Shown here: positions 10,311 through 22,875 of the stretch, one piece after another
Layout: each line of letters starts with the position of its first letter
Numbering within the stretch: position 1 is the first letter of the stretch
Assembly (NCBI GenBank): GCA_963693305.1
Contig: OY855903.1
Span: 31,401,598-31,465,597, forward strand
DNA from: Meandrina meandrites
Taxonomy: Eukaryota > Cnidaria > Anthozoa > Scleractinia > Meandrinidae
DNA length: 64,000 bases
Direction: 5' to 3'
The notes under the pieces: model-generated
Told to the model about the DNA's origin: nothing
What the model saw: the letters and a program-made list of their open reading frames with translations, nothing else
Database searches by the model: none
Position numbers and translations under genes: made by a program

Positions 10311-13300
10311 CCAAATCGGCGCACAAGCGGTCCCGGAGCTCAGATCATGAGAGAATCAATTTTTACGGCCGAATCGCAATTTTCATGAAATTGGGTGCTC
10401 ACTGCCCAAATCGGCGCACAAGCGGTCCCCGAGCTCAGATCATGAGAAAATCAATTTTTACGGCCGAATCACAATTTTCATGAAATTGGGTGCTCACTGC
10501 CCAAATCGGCGCCCAGGCGGTCCCGGAGCTCAGATCATAAGAAAATCAATTTTTACGGCCGAATCGCCATTTTCATGAAATTGGGTGCTCACTGTTCAAA
10601 TCGGCGCACAAGCGGTCCCCGAGCTTAGATCATGAGAAAATCAATTTTTACGGCCGAATAGCAATTTTCATGAAATTGGGTGCTCACTGCCCAAATCGGC
10701 GCACAAGCGGTCCCCGAGCTCAGATCATGAGAAAATCAATTTTTACGGCCGAATCGCAATTTTCATGAAATTGGGTGCTCACTGCCCAAATCGGCGCCCA
10801 AGCGGTCCCGGAGCTCAGATCATGAGAAAATCAATTTTTACGGCCGAATCGCAATTTTCATGAAATTGGGTGCTCACTGCCCAAATCGGCGAACAAGCGG
10901 TCCCCGAGCTCAGATCATGAGAAAATCAATTTTTACGGCCGAATCGCAATTTTCATGAAATTGGGTGCTCACTGTTCAAATCGGCGCACAAGCGGTCCCC
11001 GAGCTTAGATCATGAGAAAATCAATTTTTACGGCCGAATCGCAATTTTCATGAAATTGGGTGCTGACTGCGCAAATCGGCGCACAAGCGGTCCCGGAGCT
11101 CAGATCATGAGAAAATCAATTTTTACGGCCGAATCGCAATTTTCATGAAATTGGGTGCTCACTGCCCAAATCGGCGCAAAAGCGGTTCACGAGCTCAGGT
11201 CATGAGAAAATCAATTTTTACTGCCGAATCGCAATTTTCATGAAATTGGGTGCTGACTGCCAAAATCGGCGCACAAGCGGTCCCCGAGCTCAGATCATGA
11301 GAAAATCAATTTTTACGGCCGAATCGCAATTTTCATGAAATTGGGTGCTCACTACCCAAATCGGTGCACAAGCGGTCCCCGAGCTCAGATCATGAGAAAA
11401 TCAATTTTTACGGCCGAATCGCAATTTTCATGAAATTGGGTGCTCACTGTTCAAATCGGCGCACAAGCGGTCCCCGAGCTCAGATCATGAGAAAATCAAT
11501 TTTTACGGCCGAATCGCAATTTTCATGAAATTGGGTGCTCACTGCCCAAATCGGCGCCCAGGCGGTCCCGGAGCTCAGATCATGAGAAAATCAATTTTTA
11601 CGGCCGAATCGCAATTTTCATGAAATTGGGTGCTCACTGTTCAAATCGGCGCACAAGCGGTCACGGAGCTCAGATCATGAGAAAATCAATTTTTACGGCC
11701 GAATCGCAATTTTCATGAAATTGGGTGCTCACTGTTCAAATCGGCGCACAAGCGGTCCCCGAGCTCAGATCATGAGAAAATCAATTTTTACGGCCGAATC
11801 GCAATTTTCATGAAATTGGGTGCTCACTGCCCAAATCGGCGCCCAAGCGGTCCCGGAGCTCAGATCATGAGAAAATCAATTTTTACGGCCGAATCGCAAT
11901 TTTCATGAAATTGGGTGCTCACTGCCCAAATCGGCGCACAAGCGGTCCCCGAGCTCAGATCATGAGAAAATCAATTTTTACGGCCGAATCGCAATTTTCA
12001 TGAAATTGGGTGCTCACTACCCAAATCGGTGCACAAGCGGTCCCCGAGCTCAGATCATGAGAAAATCAATTTTTACGGCCGAATCGCAATTTTCATGAAA
12101 TTGGGTGCTCACTGTTCAAATCGGCGCAGAAGCGGTCCCCGAGCTCAGATCATGAGAAAATCAATTTTTACGGCCGAATCGCAATTTTCATGAAATTGGG
12201 TGCTCACTGCCCAAATCGGCGCCCAGGCGGTCCGGGAGCTCAGATCATGAGAAAATCAATTTTTACGGCCGAATCGCAATTTTCATGAAATTGGGTGCTC
12301 ACTACCGAAATCGGTGCACAAGCGGTCCCCGAGCTCAGATCATGAGAAAATCAATTTTTACGGCCGAATCGCAATTTTCATGAAATTGGGTGCTCACTGT
12401 TCAAATCGGCGCACAAGCGGTCCCCGAGCTCAGATCATGACAAAATCAATTTTTACGGCCGAATCGCAATTTTCATGAAATTGGGTGCTCACTGCCCAAA
12501 TCGGCGCCCAGGCGGTCCCGGAGCTCAGATCATGAGAAAATCAATTTTTACGGCCGAATCGCAATTTTCATGAAATTGGGTGCTCACTGTTCAAATCGGC
12601 GCACAAGCGGTCACGGAGCTCAGATCATGAGAAAATCAATTTTTACGGCCGAATCGCAATTTTCATGAAATTGGGTGCTCACTGTTCAAATCGGCGCACA
12701 AGCGGTCCCGGAGCTCAGATCATGAGAAAATCAATTTTTACGGCCGAATCGCAATTTTCATGAAATTGGGTGCTCACTGTTCAAATCGGCGCACAAGCGG
12801 TCCCGGAGCTCAGATCATGAGAAAATCAATTTTTACGGCCGAATCGCAATTTTCATGAAATTGGGTGCTCACTATTCAAATCGGCGCACAAGCGGTCCCC
12901 GAGCTCAGATCATGAGAAAATCAATTTTTACGGCCGAATCGCAATTTTCATGAAATTGGGTGCTCACTGCCCAAATCGGCGCCCAAGCGGTCCCGGAGCT
13001 CAGATCATGAGAAAATCAATTTTTACGGCCGAATCGCAATTTTCATGAAATTGGGTGCTCACTGTTGAAATCGGCGCACAAGCGGTCACGGAGCTCAGAT
13101 CATGAGAAAATCAATTTTTACGGCCGAATCGCAATTTTCATGAAATTGGGTGCTCACTGTTCAAATCGGCGCACAAGCGGTCCCCGAGCTCAGATCATGA
13201 GAAAATCAATTTTTACGGCCGAATCGCAATTTTCATGAAATTGGGTGCTAAATGTTCAAATCGGCGCAGAAGCGGTCCCCGAGCTCAGATCATGAGAAAA
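10311..13300 (+). repeat. Region 2: GTTC and CCAGG monomer section
   Basis: Satellite monomers only. The dominant types are GTTC copies with CCCGAG, CCGGAG or TCACGGAG, and GCCC copies with GCCCAGGCGG followed by CCCGGAG or CCGGGAG (about 12233). ACCC/GGTG copies appear singly. The class order from about 12200 to 13300 is closely similar to that at 30186-31500. Near 13249 is the first CTAAATGTTC...GCAGAAG monomer. It is followed by a GCTGAATCGTAATTTTC copy ending GGTCATCAG. This diagnostic group recurs fourteen more times to the right. Confidence 0.82.
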
Positions 13301-15165
13301 TCAATTTTTACGGCTGAATCGTAATTTTCATGAAATTGGGTGCTCACTGCCCAAATCGGCGCAAAAGCGGTCCCCGAGCTCAGGTCATCAGAAAATCAAT
13401 TTTTACTGCCGAATCGCAATTTTCATGAAATTGGGTGCTGACTGCCAAAATCGGCGCACAAGCGGTCCCCGAGCTCAGATCATGAGAAAATCAATTTTTA
13501 CGGCCGAATCGCAATTTTCATGAAATTGGGTGCTCACTGCCTAAATCGGCGCACAAGCGGTCCCCGAGCTTAGATCATTAGAAAATCAATTTTTACGGCC
13601 GAATTGCAATTTTCATGAAATTGGGTGGTCACTGCCCAAATCGGTGCACAAGCGGTCCCCGAGCTCACATCATGAGAAAATCAATTTTTACGGCCGAATC
13701 GCAATTTTCATGAAATTGGGTGCTCACTGCCCAAATCGGCGCACAAGCGGTCCCCGAGCTCAGATCATTAGAAAATCAATTTTTACGGCCGAATCGCAAT
13801 TTTCATGAAATTGGGTGCTCACTGCCCAAATCGGTGCACAAGCGGTCCCCGAGCTCAGATCATGAGAAAATCAATTTTTACGGCCGAATCGCAATTTTCA
13901 TGAAATTGGGTGCTCACTACCCAAATCGGCGCCCAAGCGGTCCCGTAGCTCAGATTATGAGAAAATCAATTTTTACGGCCGAATCGCAATTTTCATGAAA
14001 TTGGGTGCTGACTGCCCAAATCGGAGCCCAAGCGGTCCCGGAGCTCAGATCATGAGAAAATCAATTTTTACGGCCGAATCGCAATTTTCATGAAATTGGG
14101 TTCTCACTGCCCAAATCGGTGCACAAGCGGTCCCCGAGCTCAGATCATGAGAAAATCAATTTTTACGGCCGAATCGCAATTTTCATGAAATTGGGTGCTC
14201 ACTACCCAAATCGGTGCACAAGCGGTCCCCGAGCTCAGATCATGAGAAAATCAATTTTTACGGCCGAATCGCAATTTTCATGAAATTGGGTGCTCACTGC
14301 CCAAATCGTCGCCCAAGCGGTCCCGGAGCTCAGATCATGAGAAAATCAATTTTTACGGCCGAATCGCAATTTTCATGAAATTGGGTGCTCACTACCCAAA
14401 TCGGCGCCCAAGCGGTCCCGGAGCTCAGATTATGAGAAAATCAATTTTTATGGCCGAATCGCTATTTTCATGAAATTGGGTGCTCACTGCCCAAATCGTC
14501 GCCCAAGCGGTCCCCGAGCTCAGATCATGAGAAAATCAATTTTTACGGCCGAATCGCAATTTTCATGAAATTGGGTGCTCACTACCCAAATCGGTGCACA
14601 AGTGGTCCCCCAACTCAGATCATGAGAAAATCAATTTTTACGGCCGAATCGCAATTTTCATGAAATTGGGTGGTCACTGCCCAAATCGGTGCACAAGCGG
14701 TCCCCGAGCTCAGATCATGAGAAAATCAATTTTTACGGCCGAATCGCAATTTTCATGAAATTGGGTGCTCACTGCCCAAATCGGCGCACAAGCGGTCCCC
14801 GAGCTCAGATCATGAGAAAATCAATTTTTACGGCCGAATCGCAATTTTCATGAAATTGGGTGGTCACTGCCCAAATCGGTGCACAAGCGGTCCCCGAGCT
14901 CAGATCATGAGAAAATCAATTTTTACGGCCGAATCGCAATTTTCATGAAATTGGGTGCTCACTGCCCAAATCGGCGCACAAGCGGTCCCCGAGCTCAGAT
15001 CATGAGAAAATCAATTTTTACGGCCGAATAGCAATTTTCATGAAATTGGGTGCTGACTGCCAAAATCGGCGCACAAGCGGTCCCCGAGCTCAGATCATGA
15101 GAAAATCAATTTTTACGGCCGAATCGCAATTTTCATGAAATTGGGTGCTCACTACCCAAATCGGT

Positions 15166-15908
15166 GCACAAGCGGTCCCCGAGCTCAGATCATGAGAAAA
15201 TCAATTTTTACGGCCGAATCGCAATTTTCATGAAATTGGGTGCTCACTGCCCAAATCGGCGCACAAGCGGTCCCCGAGCACAGATCATTAGAAAATCAAT
15301 TTTTACGGCCGAATCGCAATTTTCATGAAATTGGGTGCTCACTGCCCAAATCGGTGCACAAGCGGTCCCCGAGCTCAGATCATGAGAAAATCAATTTTTA
15401 CGGCCGAATCGCAATTTTCATGAAATTGGGTGCTCACTACCCAAATCGGCGCCCAAGCGCTCCCGGAGCTCAGATTATGAGAAAATCAATTTTTACGGCC
15501 GAATCGCTATTTTCATGAAATTGGAGCTCACTGCCCAAATCGTCGCACAAGCCGTCCCGGAGCTCAGATCATGAGAAAATCAATTTTTACGGCCGAATCG
15601 CAATTTTCATGAAATTGGGTTCTCACTGCCCAAATCGGCGCACAAGCGGTCCCCGAGCTCAGATCATGAGAAAATCAATTTTTACGGCCGAATCGCAATT
15701 TTCATGAAATTGGGTGCTCACTGCCCAAATCGGCGCATGAGCGGTCCCCAAGCTCAGATCATGAGAAAATCAATTTTTACGGCCGAATCGCAATTTTCAT
15801 GAAATTGGGTGCTCACTGCCCAAATCGGCGCACAAGCGGTCCCCGAGCTCAGATCATGAGAAAATCAATTTTTACGGCCGAATCGCAATTTTCATGAAAT
15901 TGGGTGCT
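15166..15908 (+). repeat. 664-bp tandem duplication, copy 1
   Basis: These 743 bases match 15830-16572 at an offset of 664 bp, which is seven monomers minus one base. The only difference I see is C at 15553 versus G at 16217 (GCCGTC against GCGGTC). Shared private variants are GAGCACAG, CATTAG, GCGCTCCCGG, GAATCGCTATTTTC, GGGTTCTCAC and CATGAGCGGTCCCCAAGC. Each repeat includes one 94-bp monomer, so the deletion is older than this duplication. Because the matching stretch exceeds the period, the two copies overlap by about 79 bases. Confidence 0.92.
15486..15579 (+). repeat. 94-bp monomer with 1-bp deletion (first of a duplicated pair)
   Basis: The stretch reads TTGGAGCTCAC where other copies have TTGGGTGCTCAC. 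It is one base shorter and contains an extra GAGCTC near 15524. Register of all following monomers shifts by one base. An identical monomer lies 664 bp downstream. Confidence 0.95.
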
Positions 15909-16572
15909 CACTGCCCAAATCGGCGCACAAGCGGTCCCCGAGCACAGATCATTAGAAAATCAATTTTTACGGCCGAATCGCAATTTTCATGAAATTGGGT
16001 GCTCACTGCCCAAATCGGTGCACAAGCGGTCCCCGAGCTCAGATCATGAGAAAATCAATTTTTACGGCCGAATCGCAATTTTCATGAAATTGGGTGCTCA
16101 CTACCCAAATCGGCGCCCAAGCGCTCCCGGAGCTCAGATTATGAGAAAATCAATTTTTACGGCCGAATCGCTATTTTCATGAAATTGGAGCTCACTGCCC
16201 AAATCGTCGCACAAGCGGTCCCGGAGCTCAGATCATGAGAAAATCAATTTTTACGGCCGAATCGCAATTTTCATGAAATTGGGTTCTCACTGCCCAAATC
16301 GGCGCACAAGCGGTCCCCGAGCTCAGATCATGAGAAAATCAATTTTTACGGCCGAATCGCAATTTTCATGAAATTGGGTGCTCACTGCCCAAATCGGCGC
16401 ATGAGCGGTCCCCAAGCTCAGATCATGAGAAAATCAATTTTTACGGCCGAATCGCAATTTTCATGAAATTGGGTGCTCACTGCCCAAATCGGCGCACAAG
16501 CGGTCCCCGAGCTCAGATCATGAGAAAATCAATTTTTACGGCCGAATCGCAATTTTCATGAAATTGGGTGCT
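15830..16572 (+). repeat. 664-bp tandem duplication, copy 2
   Basis: It is the second copy of the seven-monomer unit. The match ends at 16573, where a GCTGAC-class monomer begins to differ, and GATCTCAG follows at 16604. Near-identity of the copies means the event is recent compared with the general divergence of the array. Confidence 0.92.
16150..16243 (+). repeat. 94-bp monomer with 1-bp deletion (second of the pair)
   Basis: It carries the same deletion and the same GAATCGCTATTTTC variant as the monomer at 15486. It arose by the 664-bp tandem duplication and not by an independent event. Confidence 0.95.
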
Positions 16573-16589
16573 GACTGCCAAAATCGGCG

Positions 16590-18633
16590 CACAAGCGGTC
16601 CCCGATCTCAGATCATGAGAAAATCAATTTTTACGGCCGAATCGCAATTTTCATGAAATTGGGTGCTCACTACCCAAATCGGTGCACAAGCGGTCCCCGA
16701 GCTCAGATCATGAGAAAATCAATTTTTACGGCCGAATCGCAATTTTCATGAAATTGGGTGGTCACTGCCCAAATCGGCGCACAAGCGGTCCCCGAGCTCA
16801 GATCATGAGAAAATCAATTTTTACGGCCGAATCGCAATTTTCATGAAATTGGGTGCTCACTGCCCAAATCGGCCCTCAAGCGGTCCCCGAGCTCAGATCA
16901 TGAGAAAATCAATTTTTACGGCCGAATCGCAATTTTCATGAAATTGGGTGCTCACTGCCCAAATCGGCCCTCAAGCGGTCCCCGAGCTCAGATCATGAGA
17001 AAATCAATTTTTACGGCCGAATCGCAATTTTCATGAAATTGAGTGCTCACTGCCCAAATCGGCGCACAAGCGGTCCCCGAGCTCAGATCATGAGAAAATC
17101 AATTTTTACGGCCGAATCGCAATTTTCATGAAATTGGGTGCTCACTGTTCAAATCGGCGCACAAGCGGTCCCCGAGCTCAGATCATGAGAAAATCAATTT
17201 TTACGGCCGAATCGCAATTTTCATGAAATTGGGTGCTCACTGCCCAAATCGGCGTAAAAGCGGTCCCGGAGCTCAGATCATGAGAAAATCAATTTTTACG
17301 GCCGAATCGCAATTTTCATGAAATTGGGTGCTCACTACCCAAATCGGCGCAAAAGCGGTCCACGAGCTCAGGTCATGAGAAAATCAATTTTTACGGCCGA
17401 ATCGCAATTTTCATGAAATTGGGTGCTCACTGCCCAAATCGGCGCACAAGCGGTCCCCGAGCTCAGATCATGAGAAAATCAATTTTTACGGCCGAATCGC
17501 AATTTTCATGAAATTGGGTGCTCACTGCCCAAATCGGCGCACAAGCGGTCCCCCAGCTCAGATCATGAGAAAATCAATTTTTACGGCCGAATCGCAATTT
17601 TCATGAAATTGGGGGCTCACTGCCCAAATCGTCGCCCAAGCGGTCCCCGAGCTCAGATCATGAGAAAATCAATTTTTACGGCCGAATCGCAATTTTCATG
17701 AAATTGGGTTTTCACTGCCCAAATCGGCGCACAAGCGGTCCCCGAGCTCAGATCATGAGAAAATCAGTTTTTACTGCCGAATCGCAATTTTCATGAAATT
17801 GGGTGCTGACTGCCAAAATCGGCGCACAAGCGGTCCCCGAGCTCAGATCATGAGAAAATCAATTTTTACGGCCGAATCGCACTTTTCATGAAATTGGGTG
17901 CTGACTGCCAAAATCGGCGCACAAGCGGTCCCCGAGCTCAGATCATGAGAAAATCAATTTTTACGGCCGAATCGCAATTTTCATGAAATTGGGTGCTGAC
18001 TGCCAAAATCGGCGCACAAGCGGTCCCCGAGCTCAGATCATGAGAAAATCAATTTTTACGGCCGAATCGCAATTTTCATGAAATTGGGTGCTGACTGCCA
18101 AAGTCGGCGCACAAGCGGTCCCCGAGCTCAGATCATGAGAAAATCAATTTTTACGACCGAATCGTAATTTTCAAGAAATTGGGTGCTCACTGCCCAAATC
18201 GGCGCACAAGCGGTCCCCGAGCTCAGATCATGAGAAAATCAATTTTTACGGCCGAATCGCAATTTTCATGAAATTGGGTGCTCACTGCCTAAATCGGCGC
18301 ACAAGCGGTCCCCGAGCTCAGATCATTAGAAAATCAATTTTTACGGCCGAATCGCAATTTTCATGAAATTGGGTGGTCACTGCCCAAATCGGTGCACAAG
18401 CGGTCCCCGAGCTCACATCATGAGAAAATCAATTTTTACGGCCGAATCGCAATTTTCATGAAATTGGGTGCTCACTGCCCAAATCGGCGCACAAGCGGTC
18501 CCCGAGCTCAGATCATGAGAAAATCAATTTTTACGGCTTAATCGCAATTTTCATGAAATTGGGTGCTCACTGCCCAAATCGGTGCACAAGCGGTCCCCGA
18601 GCTCAGATCATGAGAAAATCAATTTTTACGGCC
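16590..18633 (+). repeat. Segmental duplication S2, copy 2
   Basis: It is the partner of 1675-3720. Relative to copy 1 it has two GGCCCTCAAG monomers (about 16870 and 16967) instead of one. It has an additional GCCC monomer with CCCCCAGCTC near 17551, and one CGCACTTTTC-type monomer where copy 1 has two. Apart from these in-register changes the rare variants are in the same order. The match ends near 18633, where an ACCC monomer with CCCGTAGC follows. Confidence 0.85.
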
Positions 18634-18924
18634 GAATCGCAATTTTCATGAAATTGGGTGCTCACTACCCAAATCGGCGCCCAAGCGGTCCCGTAGCTCA
18701 GATGATGAGAAAATCAATTTTTACGGCCGAATCGCAATTTTCATGAAATTGGGTGCTGACTGCCCAAATCGGAGCCCAAGCGGTCCCGGAGCTCAGATCA
18801 TGAGAAAATCAATTTTTACGGCCGAATCGCAATTTTCATGAAATTGGGTTCTCACTGCCCAAATCGGTGCACAAGCGGTCCCCGAGCTCAGATGATGAGA
18901 AAATCAATTTTTACGGCCGAATCG
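18545..18924 (+). repeat. Four-monomer tandem duplication, copy 1
   Basis: Order of types: GCCC with GGTG, ACCC with GCCCAAG and CCCGTAG, GCTGACTGCCC with GGAGCCCAAG, then GGGTTCTCAC with GGTG. The same four recur 380 bp later (CCCGTAG markers at 18691 and 19071). A similar order without immediate duplication is seen near 13820-14150. Confidence 0.78.
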
Positions 18925-19304
18925 CAATTTTCATGAAATTGGGTGCTCACTGCCCAAATCGGTGCACAAGCGGTCCCCGAGCTCAGATCATGAGAAAATC
19001 AATTTTTACGGCCGAATCGCAATTTTCATGAAATTGGGTGCTCACTACCCAAATCGGCGCCCAAGCGGTCCCGTAGCTCAGATGATGAGAAAATCAATTT
19101 TTACGGCCGAATCGCAATTTTCATGAAATTGGGTGCTGACTGCCCAAATCGGAGCCCAAGCGGTCCCGGAGCTCAGATCATGAGAAAATCAATTTTTACG
19201 GCCGAATCGCAATTTTCATGAAATTGGGTTCTCACTGCCCAAATCGGTGCACAAGCGGTCCCCGAGCTCAGATCATGAGAAAATCAATTTTTACGGCCGA
19301 ATCG
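18925..19304 (+). repeat. Four-monomer tandem duplication, copy 2
   Basis: It is the second copy at +380 bp. It differs from copy 1 in at least one place: GATCATGAG near 19271 where copy 1 has GATGATGAG near 18891. Confidence 0.78.
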
Positions 19305-22300
19305 CAATTTTCATGAAATTGGGTGCTCACTGCCCAAATCGGTGCACAAGCGGTCCCCGAGCTCAGATCATGAGAAAATCAATTTTTACGCCCGAATCGC
19401 AATTTTCATGAAATTGGGTGCTCACTGTTCAAATCGGCGCACAAGCGGTCCCCGAGCTCAGATCATGAGAAAATCAATTTTTACGGCCGAATCGCAATTT
19501 TCATGAAATTGGGTGCTCACTGCCCAAATCGGCGTACAGGCGGTCCCCGAGCTCAGATCATGAGAAAATTAATTTTTACGGCCGAATCGCAATTTTCATG
19601 AAATTGGGTGCTCACTGCCCAAATCGGCGAACAAGCGGTCCCCGAGCTCAGATCATGAGAAAATCAATTTTTACGGCCGAATCGCAATTTTCATGAAATT
19701 GGGTGCTCACTACCCAAATCGGTGCACAAGCGGTCCCCGAGGTCAGATCATGAGAAAATCAATTTTTACGGCCGAATCGCAATTTTCATGAAATTGGGTG
19801 CTCACTGTTCAAATCGGCGCACAAGCGGTCCCCGAGCTCAGATCATGAGAAAATCAATTTTTACGGCCGAATCGCAATTTTCATGAAATTGGGTGCTCAC
19901 TGTTCAAATCGGCGCACAAGCGGTCCCCGAGCTCAGATCATGAGAAAATCAATTTTTACGGCCGAATCGCAATTTTCATGAAATTGGGTGCTCACTACCC
20001 AAATCGGTGCACAAGCGGTCCCCGAGCTCAGATCATGAGAAAATCAATTTTTACGGCCGAATCGCAATTTTCATGAAATTGGGTGCTCACTGTTCAAATC
20101 GGCGCCCAAGCGGTCCCGGAGCTCAGATTATGAGAAAATCAATTTTTACGGCCGAATCGCAATTTTCATGAAATTGGGTGCTCACTGCCCAAATCGGCGA
20201 ACAAGCGGTCCCCGAGCTCAGATGATGAGAAAATCAATTTTTACGGCCGAATCGCAATTTTCATGAAATTGGGTGCTCACTACCCAAATCGGTGCACAAG
20301 CGGTCCCCGAGCTCAGATCATGAGAAAATCAATTTTTACGGCCGAATCGCAATTTTCATGAAATTGGGTGCTGACTGCCCAAATCGGAGCCCAAGCGGTC
20401 CCGGAGCTCAGATCATGAGAAAATCAATTTTTACGGCCGAATCGCAATTTTCATGAAATTGGGTTCTCACTGCCCAAATCGGTGCACAAGCGGTCCCCGA
20501 GCTCAGATCATGAGAAAATCAATTTTTACGGCCGAATCGCAATTTTCATGAAATTGGGTGCTCACTGCCCAAATCGGCGTACAGGCGGTCCCCGAGCTCA
20601 GATCATGAGAAAATTAATTTTTACGGCCGAATCGCAATTTTCATGAAATTGGGTGCTCACTGCCCAAATCGGCGAACAAGCGGTCCCCGAGCTCAGATCA
20701 TGAGAAAATCAATTTTTACGGCCGAATCGCAATTTTCATGAAATTGGGTGCTCACTACCCAAATCGGTGCACAAGCGGTCCCCGAGCTCAGATCATGAGA
20801 AAATCAATTTTTACGGCCGAATCGCAATTTTCATGAAATTGGGTGCTCACTGTTCAAATCGGCGCACAAGCGGTCCCCGAGCTCAGATCATGAGAAAATC
20901 AATTTTTACGGCCGAATCGCAATTTTCATGAAATTGGGTGCTCACTGTTCAAATCGGCGCACAAGCGGTCCCCGAGCTCAGATCATGAGAAAATCAATTT
21001 TTACGGCCGAATCGCAATTTTCATGAAATTGGGTGCTCACTACCCAAATCGGCGCCCAAGCGGTCCCGTAGCTCAGATGATGAGAAAATCAATTTTTACG
21101 GCCGAATCGCAATTTTCATGAAATTGGGTGCTGACTGCCCAAATCGGAGCCCAAGCGGTCCCGGAGCTCACATCATGAGAAAATCAATTTTTACGGCCGA
21201 ATCGCAATTTTCATGAAATTGGGTGCTCACTACCCAAATCGGTGCACAAGCGTTCAACGAGCTCAGATCATGAGAAAATCAATTTTTACTGCCGAATCGC
21301 AATTTTCATGAAATTGGGTGCTCACTGCCCAAATCGGCGCACAAGCGGTCCCCGAGCTCAGATCATGAGAAAATCAATTTTTACTCCCGAATCGCAATTT
21401 TCATGAAATTGGGTGCTCACTGCCCAAATCGGCGCACAAGCGGTCCCCGAGCTCAGATCATGAGAAAATCAATTTTTACTGCCGAATCGCAATTTTCATG
21501 AAATTGGGTGCTGACTGCCAAAATCGGCGCACAAGCGGTGCCCGAGCTCAGATCATGAGAAAATCAATTTTTACGGCCGAATCGCAATTTTCATGAAATT
21601 GGGTGCTCACTGCCCAAATCGGCGCACAAGCGGTCCCCGAGCTCAGATCATGAGAAAATCAATTTTTACGGCCGAATCACAATTTTCATGAAATTGGGTG
21701 CTCACTGCCCAAATCGGCGCACAAGCGGTCCCCGAGCTCAGATCATTAGAAAATCAATTTTTACGGCCGAATCGCAATTTTCATGAAATTGGGTGCTCAC
21801 TGTTCAAATCGGCGCACAAGCGGTCCCCGAGCTCAGATCATGAGAAAATCAATTTTTACGGCCGAATCGCAATTTTCATGAAATTGGGTGCTCACTACCC
21901 AAATCGGTGCACAAGCGGTCCCCGAGCTCAGATCATGAGAAAATCAATTTTTACGGCCGAATCGAAATTTTCATGAAATTGGGTGCTCACTGTTCAAATC
22001 GGCGCCCAAGCGGTCCCGGAGCTCAGATTATGAGAAAATCAATTTTTACGGCCGAATCGCAATTTTCATGAAATTGGGTGCTCACTGCCCAAATCGGCGA
22101 ACAAGCGGTCCCCGAGCTCAGATGATGAGAAAATCAATTTTTACGGCCGAATCGCAATTTTCATGAAATTGGGTGCTCACTACCCAAATCGGTGCACAAG
22201 CGGTCCCCGAGCTCAGATCATGAGAAAATCAATTTTTACGGCCGAATCGCAATTTTCATGAAATTGGGTGCTCACTGTTCAAATCGGCGCACAAGCGGTC

Positions 22301-22875
22301 CCGGAGCTCAGATCATGAGAAAATCAATTTTTACGGCCGAATCGCAATTTTCATGAAATTGGGTGCTCACTGCCCAAATCGGCGCACAAGCGGTCCCGGA
22401 GCTCAGATCATGAGAAAATCAATTTTTACGCCCGAATCGCAATTTTCATGAAATTGGGTGCTCACTGTTCAAATCGGCGCACAAGCGGTCCCCGAGCTCA
22501 GATCATGAGAAAATCAATTTTTACGGCCGAATCGCAATTTTCATGAAATTGGGTGCTCACTGCCCAAATCGGCGTACAGGCGGTCCCCGAGCTCAGATCA
22601 TGAGAAAATTAATTTTTACGGCCGAATCGCAATTTTCATGAAATTGGGTGCTCACTGCCCAAATCGGCGAACAAGCGGTCCCCGAGCTCAGATGATGAGA
22701 AAATCAATTTTTACGGCCGAATCGCAATTTTCATGAAATTGGGTGCTCACTGTTCAAATCGGCGCCCAAGCGGTCCCGGAGCTCAGATTATGAGAAAATC
22801 AATTTTTACGGCCGAATCGCAATTTTCATGAAATTGGGTGCTCAAGGCCCAAATCGGTAAACAAGCGGTCCCCGA

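Larger units (their letters stand above)
13301..22840 (+). repeat. Region 3: mosaic section with short tandem HORs
   Basis: Satellite monomers only. Marker variants include GGAGCCCAAG in GCTGACTGCCC copies (about 14025, 18770, 19150, 20390, 21140), GGGTTCTCAC, CCCGTAGCTC (13945, 18691, 19071, 21066) and GGCGTACAGG (19534, 20579, 22574). The last set has spacings of 1045 and 1995 bp, which are 11 and 21 monomers. The region contains the two adjacent 94-bp monomers and the second copy of duplication S2. I see no gene or unique insert. Confidence 0.82.

Noticed and set aside
15524..15534. Recurrent independent deletion at the GGGTGCTC site
   Set aside because: The two cases (15486 and 16150 monomers) are copies of one event by the 664-bp duplication. 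The similar GGGAGCTC near 32527 is a substitution without length change.
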